From positions 434,001-498,000 of the forward strand of contig NZ_BDBZ01000001.1 of the NCBI RefSeq assembly GCF_001613245.1: a stretch of DNA of 64,000 nt. Direction: 5' to 3'. The position numbers and the translations under genes are program-made. Below the pieces are notes generated by a model. That model ran no database searches. It worked only from the letters and a program-made list of their open reading frames with translations, and was not told the origin of the DNA. Positions 18,621-26,980 of this stretch are shown here, one piece after another (the stretch's first letter is position 1; every line of letters begins with the position of its first letter). This DNA comes from Nocardia speluncae NBRC 108251 (GTDB taxonomy: Bacteria; Actinomycetota; Actinomycetes; Mycobacteriales; Mycobacteriaceae).

Positions 18621-19508
18621 ATGATCCTGCTCGTCCCCGCCGACTCCCTCCGTCCCCGCCGCGTCGACGACCATTTCGCCGCCGAGGCCGAGGCTGCGCG
18701 TGCCCTCGGGATCGACGTGGCGCTGGTCGATCACGACCGGCTCGCCCGGCGGGGCGGTGCCGAAGAGGCAGTGCGGCGAGTACACGCCGAAGGGGTTGCG
18801 GTATACCGCGGCTGGATGGTGCGCAGCGAACGGTACGCCGAATTCGCCGGTGCGCTGCGGCGCCGGAATATCGTCTTGTGCACCACGCCGGAGCAGTACC
18901 GGCGGGCGCACGAAATGCCCGGCTGGTACGCCGAACTCAGCGCCCTCACACCGCGGTCGGTATGGACAATCGGCACCGCGCGGCCCGAGTTCGACCGGGC
19001 ACTGCAACGGCTGGGTGCGGGCCCCGCCGTATTGCGCGATTATTCGAAGTCGATGAAGCACTACTGGAACGACGCCGCGTTCATCCCGGAGACCGGTGAC
19101 GGCGCGGCCGCCTGGCGGGTTGCCAACCGGTTCCGGGAATTGCGTGGTGCGGACTTGACCGGCGGTTTCGTTCTGCGCACTTACGAACCGTTCGTATCCG
19201 CCGAGATACGGACCTGGTGGATCGGTGGCCGCTGCCACCTCATCGGCCCTCATCCCGACAGTCCGCAGGACACGCCTCCCCCGGACTTCGATGCCGCCGT
19301 CGCACAACAGCCGATCCGCGATCTGGGGCTGCCCTTCGTCACGGCAGATTTCGCCCTGCGCGCCGGGGGCACCTGGCGCCTGATCGAACTCGGTGACGGT
19401 CAGGTCAGCGACCGGCCGCGCACGATCCCGCCGGAAACACTCGTGGAGGCCTTGCGCGACGGGTTCGCCCCGGTATCGCCCGCAGGCGCTGCGTCCGTTG
19501 ATCAGTGA
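18621..19508 (+). CDS. ATP-grasp domain protein
   Basis: A 295-residue protein starting [19 protein letters not shown]. It has [14 protein letters not shown] (Lys in an ATP-grasp-like lysine loop), [17 protein letters not shown] and a C-terminal [13 protein letters not shown] segment matching the acidic metal-binding end of small ATP-grasp ligases (DUF4343-like). Such enzymes join an acid to an amine or thiol through an acylphosphate; the partner is unknown here. Its TGA overlaps a possible GTG start of the ECF41 sigma gene (GTGA), so the two may be co-translated. The N-terminal ~40 codons available upstream look random and overlap the ilvD promoter side. Confidence 0.7.
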   Translation: MILLVPADSLRPRRVDDHFAAEAEAARALGIDVALVDHDRLARRGGAEEAVRRVHAEGVAVYRGWMVRSERYAEFAGALRRRNIVLCTTPEQYRRAHEMPGWYAELSALTPRSVWTIGTARPEFDRALQRLGAGPAVLRDYSKSMKHYWNDAAFIPETGDGAAAWRVANRFRELRGADLTGGFVLRTYEPFVSAEIRTWWIGGRCHLIGPHPDSPQDTPPPDFDAAVAQQPIRDLGLPFVTADFALRAGGTWRLIELGDGQVSDRPRTIPPETLVEALRDGFAPVSPAGAASVDQ

Positions 19509-19573
19509 CCCGCCACGTTCCGGAATTGCGGGCCGCCGACGGGCACGGGGTTGGCTGGACTGTGCCCACGGAC

Positions 19574-20536
19574 ATGGTCGACCATGTAGTGATGTCACTC
19601 AGTTCGCACGAGGCCGACCTCTTCCAAGGGTTACGGGGACGGTTCGAGGCGATCGCCTACCGGCTGCTGGGGTCGGCCGTGGATGCCGAGGACGCGGTGC
19701 AGGAGACCTTCCTGCGCTGGCATGCGGCAGAGCGCGAACGGATCGAAACACCCGAGGCGTGGCTGACGAAGGTGCTCACCAACCTCTGCCTCAACCAGCT
19801 GACCTCGGCGCGGGCCAGGCGGGAAACCTATGTGGGGCAGTGGCTTCCGGAACCAGTTCTGTCCGGTGACCCGATACTCGGCCCCGCCGATACCGTCGAA
19901 CAACGCGAATCGGTGTCCCTCGCGATACTCACCCTGCTGGAACGGCTGTCGCCGAAGGAGCGCGCGGTGTATGTGCTGCGTGCGGCATTCGGGTATCGAC
20001 ATCGGGAGATCGCGGAAATTCTCGAGATCAGCGAGGCGAACTGCCAGCAGATCTACCGGCGCGCCAAACAGCATGTGACCACTGAGAGCTCCCGCGCTCC
20101 GGTCGACGCGGCCGCCGCGCAGGGAATCGTCCGGGAATTCCTGACCGCGGCGCTCAGTGGCGATACCGAACCTCTGATCCGGTTACTCACCGGCGATGCG
20201 GTCAGCATCGCCGACGGCGGCGGCCGGGTCCCGGCCCGTCGGGGCCCGGTTCTCGGCGGCTTCGCGATCGCCCGCTACCTGGGCAGCCTGTTTCGGCCGA
20301 CCGATGCCAAACGGGCCTTCCTCGGCGGCGAAGTGTCCTTCTACAGCGTCACTGTCAATGGGGGTCCGGCCCTGCTGGCCGAGGTCGGCGGACAGGTCCT
20401 GGGTGTCTTCTGCCTCGACCCGGTGCCCGGCGGCATCCAGGCCGTCCGGATCCAGGTCAACCCGGACAAGCTGGGCCGGATCCGGCGACGGTGGGCGGCG
20501 ACGGCACCACATCACCCCTTCCCTGTGGAGTGGTGA
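19574..20536 (+). CDS. ECF41-family RNA polymerase sigma factor with SnoaL-like domain (copy 1)
   Basis: About 320 residues. Sigma region 2 (FEAIAYRLLGSAVDAEDAVQE) and region 4 (LSPKERAVYVLRAAFGYRHREIAEIL) are followed by a C-terminal NTF2/SnoaL-like domain. It carries all three ECF41 hallmarks: the linker WLPEP, the DGGGR motif (SIADGGGRVPA) and NPDKL near the C-terminus. In the family the C-terminal domain modulates sigma activity in place of an anti-sigma factor. The start is uncertain: GTG 19505 overlaps the ATP-grasp stop, with ATG 19574 and ATG 19592 as alternatives. It is convergent with a second ECF41 gene. Confidence 0.88.
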   Translation: MVDHVVMSLSSHEADLFQGLRGRFEAIAYRLLGSAVDAEDAVQETFLRWHAAERERIETPEAWLTKVLTNLCLNQLTSARARRETYVGQWLPEPVLSGDPILGPADTVEQRESVSLAILTLLERLSPKERAVYVLRAAFGYRHREIAEILEISEANCQQIYRRAKQHVTTESSRAPVDAAAAQGIVREFLTAALSGDTEPLIRLLTGDAVSIADGGGRVPARRGPVLGGFAIARYLGSLFRPTDAKRAFLGGEVSFYSVTVNGGPALLAEVGGQVLGVFCLDPVPGGIQAVRIQVNPDKLGRIRRRWAATAPHHPFPVEW

Positions 20537-20621
20537 TCCGGCGATCGGGTTCACGGATACGGAAGGACCTGCCCGCCACGCCGGTGCAGCACCGACATCG
20601 ACGCAATCGCGAATCGGCCAC

Positions 20622-21563
20622 TCACCAGGATTCGATCAGTGGTTCCGGATGTTCGGCGCGCCGCCACTGCGCGCTGAGGCGTTCCAATCTGCGCGCGCCC
20701 ATACCGCAGACGGTGGCGATCTTGCCGTCGCGGATCTCCAGGACCACCACGCCCACCACCCGGTCCGCAGTCGCGGCGATCATCGCCGGTGCGCCATTGA
20801 CCACCCCGGCGTGGATGGACAGCGAACCACCGACCAGCCGGCGTTTGGCCGCTGTCGGCTTGAAGCCCCCGCGCAGAGTGGTCGCGATCCGGCGGGGCGT
20901 CGTCAAGACCTGGAGCTTCGCGGCGAGCCCTGCGCCGTCGGAGATCGCGGTCGCGTCATCGGTCAGCAGGGCGACCAGCGGCTCGGTGCGCCCCGACGAG
21001 GCGGCGGCGACGAAGGCCTCCACGATCCGGCGGGCGGACGCCCGGTCGCCGGCACCGCCGTTTCGCCCGGCGGCGATCCGCTGCCGCGCCCGGTGCGTAT
21101 GCTGCTGGCTGGCCGATTCGGAGATGTCCAGAATCTCGCCGATCTCGGCGTGACTGTAGGAAAACGCTTCGCGCAGAACGTAGACGGCGCGTTCGACCGG
21201 CGACAGCTGCTCCAACAGCCGCAGCACCGCCAGGGTGACCGATTCGCGTTGTTCGACGGTATCGGCCGGACCGAGCATGGGGTCGCCGTCCAGCAGCGGT
21301 TCGGGTAGCCAGTTGCCGGCCGCGCGTTCGTGCCGGGCGCGTGCCGAGCGCAACCGGTCCAGCGACAGGTTGGTCACCACTTTGGTGAGCCATGCCTCGG
21401 GGATCTCGATCCGGTCGCGGTCGGCGGCCTGCCAGCGCAGGAACGCGTCCTGGACGACGTCCTCGGCGTCGGCGGCCGAACCGAGCAGCCGGTACGCCAG
21501 CGAGGCCAGCCGGGACCGGCCGGCCTCGAAGCGTTCCACGGTGGCGGTATCCACGCTCGCCAC
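20622..21563 (-). CDS. ECF41-family RNA polymerase sigma factor with SnoaL-like domain (copy 2)
   Basis: 313 residues, GTG start. Regions 2 (RLASLAYRLLGSAADAEDVVQD) and 4 (LSPVERAVYVLREAFSYSHAEIGEIL) align closely with copy 1, including the shared PADTVEQRESV and WLPEP segments. The regulatory domain has diverged: DGGGR reads DGAGL and no NPDKL motif remains. The gene starts one base after the stop of the oxidoreductase gene, so translation is coupled. ECF41 factors are typically encoded with an oxidoreductase, epimerase or carboxymuconolactone decarboxylase, which they control together with themselves. Confidence 0.88.
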   Translation of the reverse strand: MASVDTATVERFEAGRSRLASLAYRLLGSAADAEDVVQDAFLRWQAADRDRIEIPEAWLTKVVTNLSLDRLRSARARHERAAGNWLPEPLLDGDPMLGPADTVEQRESVTLAVLRLLEQLSPVERAVYVLREAFSYSHAEIGEILDISESASQQHTHRARQRIAAGRNGGAGDRASARRIVEAFVAAASSGRTEPLVALLTDDATAISDGAGLAAKLQVLTTPRRIATTLRGGFKPTAAKRRLVGGSLSIHAGVVNGAPAMIAATADRVVGVVVLEIRDGKIATVCGMGARRLERLSAQWRRAEHPEPLIESW

Positions 21564-21564
21564 T

Positions 21565-22755
21565 CTAGGCCGCGACCTCCTCGTTGCGCTGCCGCGGCAC
21601 GTCCGCGAGATGATGCTTGCGGGTGGGCCGGCCGTAGGTCGGATGGCGCATACTCCACGGCCCGGCGTTCAGAATGGCGGCCTTGACCCGCGCGGCGGGG
21701 CGGCCTCTCAGGGCCCAGGTCTTCGACCGCTCCGCAGCGTCGACGAGCTGGAAGATCCCGTCTTTGCGGCCGAGGCTGATGTGGTTGCCCACATAGGACA
21801 GCGAGGTCTCGGGCGCCTCGCGGCCGGTGAGGTCGCCGACGATCGCGGCCACCGCCTGCATGGCGGTGAATCCCGCCGATGCGCAGGACATCGGCAGCGG
21901 ACGGCCGTTGTCGCGGATGGCGAACGCGCTGTCGCCGGCAGCATAGACATCCGGATGCGATACCGACCGCATCATCCGGTCCACCCGGATCCGCCCGTTC
22001 TCCTCGACCGTGAGCCCGCTGGCAGCGGCCACCGGGTGCACGGCGAAACCGGCCGCCCAGACGGTGGCGTCCGCGGGCAGGACGGTGCCGTCGGCGGCAA
22101 CAGCATAGGACTGCTCGACCCGTTCGACAGTGGTGTGTTCGTGGACGGTGATCCCGAACCGGTCGAAAGCCCGGAACAGATGACTCCGGGCCGAGGGGCC
22201 GAGCCAGCCACCCAGTTCACCGGTCGTCGCGAGGGTGACCCGAAGACCGGGCCGGGATTCGGCGAGTTCGGGAGCGGCCTCGATCGCGGTGAGATTGCCG
22301 CCGACAACAAGCACCGTCCCGTTACCGTCGAGGTCGTCCAGATGCTGCCGCAGCCGCAGCGCCGACGGTCGACCGGCCACGTGGAATGCGTACTCGGCGA
22401 CACCCGGCACATCGTGCTGGGCAGCGGTGCTGCCGAGCGTGTAGAGAAGGGTGTCGTATTCGAGCCGGTCGGTGCCGGCGGCGCCGGTCACGGTGACGGT
22501 CCGCCGTTCGGCATCGACCGCTTCCACCCTCGCCACCAGCAGCCCGATGCCGGTACCCGCGAACAGTTCCGTCAGCTCGTGCCGGCGCAGTTCCTGGCCC
22601 GCGGCGAGCTGATGCATGCGCATCCGTTCGACGAAATCCGGTTCGGCATTGACGACGGTGATCTCGACCTCGTCGCGATGCAGCCGCCGTGCGAGCAGTC
22701 CGGCGGCGTAGGCGCCGGCGTATCCGGCCCCCAGGACCATGATGCGGTGCTTCAT
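21565..22755 (-). CDS. NADH dehydrogenase-like FAD oxidoreductase
   Basis: A 396-residue pyridine nucleotide-disulfide-type flavoprotein. The N-terminal FAD motif (IMVLGAGYAGAYAAGLLA), a second Rossmann segment (TVLVVGGNLTAIEAAPELA) and the FAD-tail motif (HPDVYAAGDSAF) place it near type II NADH dehydrogenases (NDH-2). It lacks an obvious C-terminal membrane anchor. It lies directly upstream of ECF41 sigma copy 2 and shares its transcript from an ECF41-like promoter. Such oxidoreductases are among the known genomic partners and targets of ECF41 sigma factors. The electron acceptor is unknown. Confidence 0.85.
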   Translation of the reverse strand: MKHRIMVLGAGYAGAYAAGLLARRLHRDEVEITVVNAEPDFVERMRMHQLAAGQELRRHELTELFAGTGIGLLVARVEAVDAERRTVTVTGAAGTDRLEYDTLLYTLGSTAAQHDVPGVAEYAFHVAGRPSALRLRQHLDDLDGNGTVLVVGGNLTAIEAAPELAESRPGLRVTLATTGELGGWLGPSARSHLFRAFDRFGITVHEHTTVERVEQSYAVAADGTVLPADATVWAAGFAVHPVAAASGLTVEENGRIRVDRMMRSVSHPDVYAAGDSAFAIRDNGRPLPMSCASAGFTAMQAVAAIVGDLTGREAPETSLSYVGNHISLGRKDGIFQLVDAAERSKTWALRGRPAARVKAAILNAGPWSMRHPTYGRPTRKHHLADVPRQRNEEVAA

Positions 22756-22805
22756 AACGGTGCTCCTGTCCGGTTCGCGTGAACCTCTCGTTCGCGTGCC
22801 CTCTG

Positions 22806-22832
22806 AACGGGGCAGCGGCGGGATTTCTGACA
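22806..22832 (-). promoter_or_regulatory. ECF41-type promoter
   Basis: On the minus strand TGTCAGA (22826-22832) is followed after exactly 16 nt by CGTT (22806-22809). The ECF41 consensus as I recall it is TGTCACA-N16-CGTC, so this differs at one position in each box. Transcription would start about 45 nt upstream of the oxidoreductase ATG and cover the sigma gene, implying autoregulation. Confidence 0.6.
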
Positions 22833-22841
22833 GAAACCGGA

Positions 22842-22856
22842 TGTGATCTGGATCAC
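22842..22856. promoter_or_regulatory. CRP/FNR-like site
   Basis: TGTGATCTGGATCAC contains the perfect dyad GTGATC-TG-GATCAC and fits the CRP half-site pattern TGTGA-N6-TCAC. Its centre is about 50 bp upstream of the start point expected from the ECF41-like promoter, a position suited to an activator. Confidence 0.4.
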
Positions 22857-22866
22857 TGCATATTTG

Positions 22867-23103
22867 TCAGCGCCGCAGCACTCGCCGCACCCAGGCCCGC
22901 AGCCGCACTCGCCGCGACTCCGGCTCGCCCGCCTCGACCACTTCCCCGGCCACCGCCTGCGCAAACCGCGTGTGCAACTGTTCGCGAACCTGATCCGGCG
23001 TGTAGGAGCGGCGCCGCCGCTCCGCACGCACCACCACCACACCGGTGGCCACCACACCGGCCGCACCTGCCAAACCCAGCAGCTTCCACCACCTCATACG
23101 CAT
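22867..23103 (-). CDS. Small single-pass membrane protein, unknown function
   Basis: 78 residues. MRMRWWK is followed by one hydrophobic segment (LLGLAGAAGVVATGVVVV, about residues 8-25) and an arginine-rich cytoplasmic tail (RAERRRRSYTPDQVREQLHTRF). It begins 11 bp from the divergent papain-like gene. Small actinobacterial membrane proteins of this layout are common, but I recognise no named family. Confidence 0.6.
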   Translation of the reverse strand: MRMRWWKLLGLAGAAGVVATGVVVVRAERRRRSYTPDQVREQLHTRFAQAVAGEVVEAGEPESRRVRLRAWVRRVLRR

Positions 23104-23114
23104 AGGCTACGTGT

Positions 23115-23771
23115 ATGGCGGGTGCGGATATCGATCTCGACCGGGCTGTCGAGATCACCAGAACGGGCGATATCTGGTTGTTCCGTGGACATTCCACGGC
23201 CGACCGGGTGATCAGAATGACTACCAACAGCCCCGTCAACCATGTCGGGATGGCGGTGGTGATCGACGATCTACCGGCCCTGATCTGGCATGCCGAACTC
23301 GGCCGCTCACTCACCGATATGTGGTCGGGCACCACCCATCGCGGAGCCCAACTGCACAACCTGCGCGACGCAGTGATGGTGTGGGCCAACCGTTACGACC
23401 AGCAGGCCTGGCTGCGCCAGCTCGATCCCCCGGCCACCCGCGCGATGGAAGACGGTGTGCTGCGCACGGTCGCCCGGCTCGACGGCACCCCCTTCCCCTC
23501 GACCGCGGCCCTCGCCGGTCGCTGGTTCCGCGGCCGAATCCAGTTGCCCCGCCGCCGGTCCCGTCGACCCGATGCACGCGAAGTCGAAAACGCGTACTGC
23601 GCGGAAATCGTGGCTGCCACCTATCAGGCAATGGGCCTGCTACCGGAGGACCGCAGCCCCGACTGGTACGACCCGGGCCGATTCTGGAGTGGCGACCATC
23701 TACACCTCACCGGTGGGCATACACTCGGTGGCGAGGTCGCGGTGGGCGTACCGGCCGAAACGACGAGCTGA
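23115..23771 (+). CDS. YiiX/C92-like permuted papain-fold protein
   Basis: 218 residues. TGDIWLFRGHSTADRVIRMTTNSPVNHVGM near residue 16 holds the catalytic-type His in VNHVGM, and YCAEIVAATYQAMGLL near residue 165 holds the Cys. This His-before-Cys order is that of circularly permuted NlpC/P60 (YaeF/YiiX, peptidase family C92) proteins, thought to act on lipids or amide bonds. There is no signal peptide. It is divergent from the small membrane protein gene with only 11 bp between the coding regions. The substrate is unknown. Confidence 0.7.
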   Translation: MAGADIDLDRAVEITRTGDIWLFRGHSTADRVIRMTTNSPVNHVGMAVVIDDLPALIWHAELGRSLTDMWSGTTHRGAQLHNLRDAVMVWANRYDQQAWLRQLDPPATRAMEDGVLRTVARLDGTPFPSTAALAGRWFRGRIQLPRRRSRRPDAREVENAYCAEIVAATYQAMGLLPEDRSPDWYDPGRFWSGDHLHLTGGHTLGGEVAVGVPAETTS

Positions 23772-23944
23772 CCGGCCCGGCCCGCCAACGCTGCGGTCAG
23801 CACGCAGCCCAGCAGACTCACTGCGGCGATCCGATCGTCGACGCCGCACCGACTCCCTCACCGCCGATCCAGATCCACCACGGGCCGGCGATACCCGAAC
23901 GAATATGCGAGTTGGTCGAGATTCGCGTCCTCAAACGTATGGAG

Positions 23945-24841
23945 ATGAACAAGACGGTGGCGAGAGCAGATGGTGTCGTGGAAATGGCGATCGGACGGCA
24001 TCGAGTTCTGTTGAGCCGGTTGCTGCCGGATGCCGAACCGGGGGATATCGCGGTCCGCGAGGGACAGTTCCATCTGGTGGTGATCGGCACGGACCGTGTT
24101 GTGTGTCTGCCTCGCACCGAGGCTGCGGCGGCCCGGCTGCCGCGGCGAGCGGCTGTTCTGCGTGTCCTCGCCGGATTCGACCTGGGTTTCCGAGTGCCGG
24201 TTCCGCGGGAGGAAGGCGGCGGTGACGGTATCGGTGAGCAGCCGTTCCTGGTGTTGAGTCGTGTTCCCGGAGCTCCGTTGACCGCTGAGGTGCTCGATGA
24301 TCCGCGGGTGGCCGAGGTGGTCGCAAACCAGTACGTCGGTCTGCTGGCCGGGCTGGCCCGAGCCGGTGCCGACGCCGGAGTGCGCGCGACCCTGCCGGCT
24401 CCGGAAGACCGGTGGCAGCGGTTCGCGGCGGAGGTCCGCGCCGAGCTGTTCGGGCTGATGTCTGCCGGTGGGCGTCGGCGGGCCGAACAGGAACTCGGCG
24501 CAGTCGAAGGCCTTCCCGACCTCACGGCCGCGGTAGTGCATGGTGACCTCGGGCCCGAGAACGTGTTGTGGGAGAGCGTCGACGGGCTCCCGCGCCTGAG
24601 CGGGGTGGTCGACTGGGACGAGGTCGGTCTCGGTGACCCCGCCGAAGACCTGGCCGCCCTCGGCGCCGGCTACGGCAATTCCCTGTTGCGGCGCATACTC
24701 ACACTCGGTGGCTGGGCAGATCACGAAACGACCGCCCGCATCGCCGCGATCGCCGCAACCTTCGCCCTGCAACAGGCCCTCGCCGCCCACCACGACGGTG
24801 ACGAAGAGGAATTGGCGGATGGTCTGACGGTTTACCGCTGA
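23945..24841 (+). CDS. Aminoglycoside phosphotransferase-family kinase
   Basis: About 298 residues. The catalytic loop AAVVHGDLGPENVLW (near residue 198) and SGVVDWDEVGLGDPAEDLAAL about 20 residues on are the Brenner and metal-binding motifs of APH-fold kinases. The overall shape also resembles macrolide 2'-phosphotransferases, but this cannot be decided by eye. ATG 23945 (MNKTVARADG) or ATG 23939 are the likely starts; the frame remains open far upstream, where it overlaps the previous gene and is not protein-like. It appears monocistronic. Confidence 0.78.
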   Translation: MNKTVARADGVVEMAIGRHRVLLSRLLPDAEPGDIAVREGQFHLVVIGTDRVVCLPRTEAAAARLPRRAAVLRVLAGFDLGFRVPVPREEGGGDGIGEQPFLVLSRVPGAPLTAEVLDDPRVAEVVANQYVGLLAGLARAGADAGVRATLPAPEDRWQRFAAEVRAELFGLMSAGGRRRAEQELGAVEGLPDLTAAVVHGDLGPENVLWESVDGLPRLSGVVDWDEVGLGDPAEDLAALGAGYGNSLLRRILTLGGWADHETTARIAAIAATFALQQALAAHHDGDEEELADGLTVYR

Positions 24842-24948
24842 ATCGGGGTCGGTCGCGACTCGACGGACCGGGAGCCGGGAAGCGCTGTTCAGTCTTGTGG
24901 GCCATGGTGGCAGGGGCCGGCTCCACCATGTGGCCGTGGATGGCGCCC

Positions 24949-24982
24949 GGTTATGCTGTGGGTGGGGTTATGCTGTGGGTGG
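24949..24982 (+). repeat. 17-bp perfect tandem duplication
   Basis: GGTTATGCTGTGGGTGG occurs twice in direct succession (24949-24965, 24966-24982). It lies upstream of the decayed crcB and fits replication slippage in a stretch no longer under coding constraint. Confidence 0.85.
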
Positions 24983-25079
24983 CGATGGATCTCCGCCGAG
25001 ACACCCCCGGGATGGCTGAACCGCCTCATAGTCCGGGGCTGATGGTTCCTTCCCGGGGCATACACGCGCCTCGGCGGTC

Positions 25080-25362
25080 GCGCTGGTCGGGGTCGGTGGG
25101 CTGCTCGGGGCTCCGCTGCGGTTCCAGCTCGGCGGGTGGTTTGCGCAGTCGGCCGGTGGGTGCCGGTCATGACGTTCGCGATCAATACCGCCGGTGCGTT
25201 TCTGCTGGGCTGGCTACGGGAAAGGCTGACGAGCTCGGACCCGGCACCGGCCGGCGGCAGCGCAGCCGCCTGATGCTCGGGTCGGGATTCCTCGGCGCCT
25301 TCGGCAGCCTGCTCATCACACTCGCTGCCGCCGGCGCCGGAATGGCCATAACCGGAATATGA
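25080..25362 (+). pseudogene. crcB: Decayed crcB fluoride channel gene
   Basis: CrcB-like segments are split over three frames. ALVGVGGLLGAPLRFQLGGWFAQSAGG ends at a TGA (25169-25171). Then MTFAINTAGAFLLGWLRERLTSS reads in a second frame to a TGA at 25271-25273. Then RQRSRLMLGSGFLGAF in a third frame runs directly into LLITLAAAGAGMAITGI. Intact CrcB continues after GFLGAF with TTYST and a long membrane segment; here that part appears deleted. Family knowledge: CrcB (Fluc) exports fluoride and in actinomycetes commonly lies beside a universal stress gene, as here (12 bp downstream). The three frames, two stops and the deletion argue for a dead gene. Confidence 0.75.
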
Positions 25363-25374
25363 GGAGCTGAAACG

Positions 25375-25899
25375 ATGACCGACCCGCACCCCCGGACACC
25401 GGCTCACACGGACTGGCGGGCCCCGCGCCGCATCGACGGACCGACCTCGCCGGGTGCGGCGCGCTGTCATCTGGTGGTCGGGTTCGACCGCACTCCGGCC
25501 AGTCACGCCGCCCTGACCTACGCCCTCGACCTCGCCGGCCGGATCGGCGCCTTCTTGCACGTCGCGCATATCGTCGACACCGACGACCTGCCGGTCGACC
25601 CCGACGCCGCGGACTGGGAACAATCGGTGGCCGCCGCGGTAGAACAGGAACGCCGGGAAGCGTGGGCGCTGCTCGAGAACGCAGCGGTCCCCTGGGCTTA
25701 CTACAGCCGCCCGGGCCGCCCCTCGCAGCTGCTGGCCGGACTCGCCGACACCCACGAGGCGGAGATGATCATCATCGGCGCCTCCCGCGGCGGGCTGGTT
25801 TCGCTGCTCGAGCGTCTGCTGGGCGAATCGGTCTCCACCAGCCTGGTCCACCACGCCCACCGCCCCGTCCTGTTGGTACCGGCGCCCGGCGGGGCGTGA
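25375..25899 (+). CDS. Universal stress protein
   Basis: A 174-residue single UspA domain after a ~30-residue Pro/Arg-rich N-terminal extension. HLVVGFDRTPASHAALTYAL starts the domain. Near the end, GASRGGLVSLLERLLGESVS fits the ATP-binding pattern G-x2-G-x9-G(S/T). Cytoplasmic ATP-binding Usp proteins adjust metabolism under stress or non-growth. It follows the crcB remnant by 12 bp, with GGAGCTGAAACG before its ATG, consistent with a former crcB-usp operon. A second, tandem-domain Usp is encoded at 59,389. Confidence 0.9.
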   Translation: MTDPHPRTPAHTDWRAPRRIDGPTSPGAARCHLVVGFDRTPASHAALTYALDLAGRIGAFLHVAHIVDTDDLPVDPDAADWEQSVAAAVEQERREAWALLENAAVPWAYYSRPGRPSQLLAGLADTHEAEMIIIGASRGGLVSLLERLLGESVSTSLVHHAHRPVLLVPAPGGA

Positions 25900-25981
25900 G
25901 GTTTTCCCAGGAGCGTTACGGAGACCCGGATCGACCGATCTCCCGCGAGGGCAGCTAGCGCCGCGGCCCGCAGCACGATGG

Positions 25982-26866
25982 CTATTTCCGCTTCAGTCCG
26001 TCCAGAGTCTGCCGGGCCTGGTTTCGGGCGATCACACCGAGCTCGTCCGGGTTGGTCAGGGGCTCGCCGTGCTGGCGCAGGATGGGGATTCGTACTCGCA
26101 GCGAGACATTGTCGTCCTGCACACCCACGATGTAGTCCAGTCCAGTGGTGTCGGTGGAGTCCGCCGTCTCGGTGTGCCAGTACCCCTGGGAGCCGATTCC
26201 GGTGACCTCGCCGGAACTGGATTCGGGGCCGGTGGTGTCCTCCTGTTTCCACTGGTCATAGGCAGGCGCGGATCCCGCGGCAGTGAACTCGACCTGGAGG
26301 TCGATGGCCGCTTGATTCCAGTGGACGCCGTCGGCCGACTGGCTCTTGTAGGTGAATTGGCACGACAGACTGCCGGGGCCGTCATCGCTCGGTGGAGTTT
26401 CGTGATGGTAGGGCGCCCGGTCCGATGTGGACGACCATTGGTGTAGCGGGGTGGGGTCGACCAGGTCGCACGCATTGGCGATCCCCTTCATCGAATACAT
26501 TCCCGGTGCCGCTTCCGGGAGGGGGACAGTCGTCGGGGCACCGGACGGCCTAGCCGGCGCGCTGGAGGACGCCGCGACAGCGGTGGGCCGTTGTTCGCTG
26601 CCGCCACCGGCGATGAGGACACCGATCACCACACCCGCGGCAAGCGTTACCACAAGCCCGATAACACCGGCAACGATCATCCCCGACTTACCGCGACCGG
26701 CCGGCGAAGACATGAACTGCGGTGGCGGCGGCAGGTACCCCTGCCCGGGACTGCCGTATCCGGGGACAGGGTGTGTCTCGCCGCCGTTCGAAAAGTGTGG
26801 TTGCCGCCCAGCGGGATCGGCGTTTCCCGCGAGCGAATGGCCGGGTCCCTGTCGAGGGTCTGTCAT
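25982..26866 (-). CDS. DUF3558-like membrane-anchored protein (copy 1)
   Basis: About 294 residues. A Pro/Gly/Gln-rich cytoplasmic N-terminus is followed by one membrane segment (MIVAGVIGLVVTLAAGVVIGVLIAGG), a Ser/Ala/Pro linker and an extracellular domain beginning SMKGIANACDLVDPTPLHQW. ACDLVDPTPL is the hallmark of the Nocardia-type DUF3558 family, whose function is unknown. ATG 26866 (MTDPRQGPG) is preferred over a longer frame. The next gene upstream, 114 bp away, encodes a clear paralogue. Confidence 0.75.
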   Translation of the reverse strand: MTDPRQGPGHSLAGNADPAGRQPHFSNGGETHPVPGYGSPGQGYLPPPPQFMSSPAGRGKSGMIVAGVIGLVVTLAAGVVIGVLIAGGGSEQRPTAVAASSSAPARPSGAPTTVPLPEAAPGMYSMKGIANACDLVDPTPLHQWSSTSDRAPYHHETPPSDDGPGSLSCQFTYKSQSADGVHWNQAAIDLQVEFTAAGSAPAYDQWKQEDTTGPESSSGEVTGIGSQGYWHTETADSTDTTGLDYIVGVQDDNVSLRVRIPILRQHGEPLTNPDELGVIARNQARQTLDGLKRK

Positions 26867-26980
26867 CGCTTGCGGCCCTTCGATTCTTCGACGTGCTTGC
26901 CGCCGAACTTCCATGCGGCGCCGATCCTACTGTGCCGTTCGCCGCGTAGTCCCTGAAAATTCTTCACCGGGCTGGTCGAT

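Noticed and set aside
23045..23938. Long frame continuing upstream of the phosphotransferase gene
   Set aside because: It overlaps the papain-like gene in another frame and has shadow-type composition; kinase similarity begins near 23945.
24889..25860. A 323-codon minus-strand frame over the crcB remnant and usp
   Set aside because: It is opposite a clear universal stress gene and the CrcB fragments, with no family resemblance.
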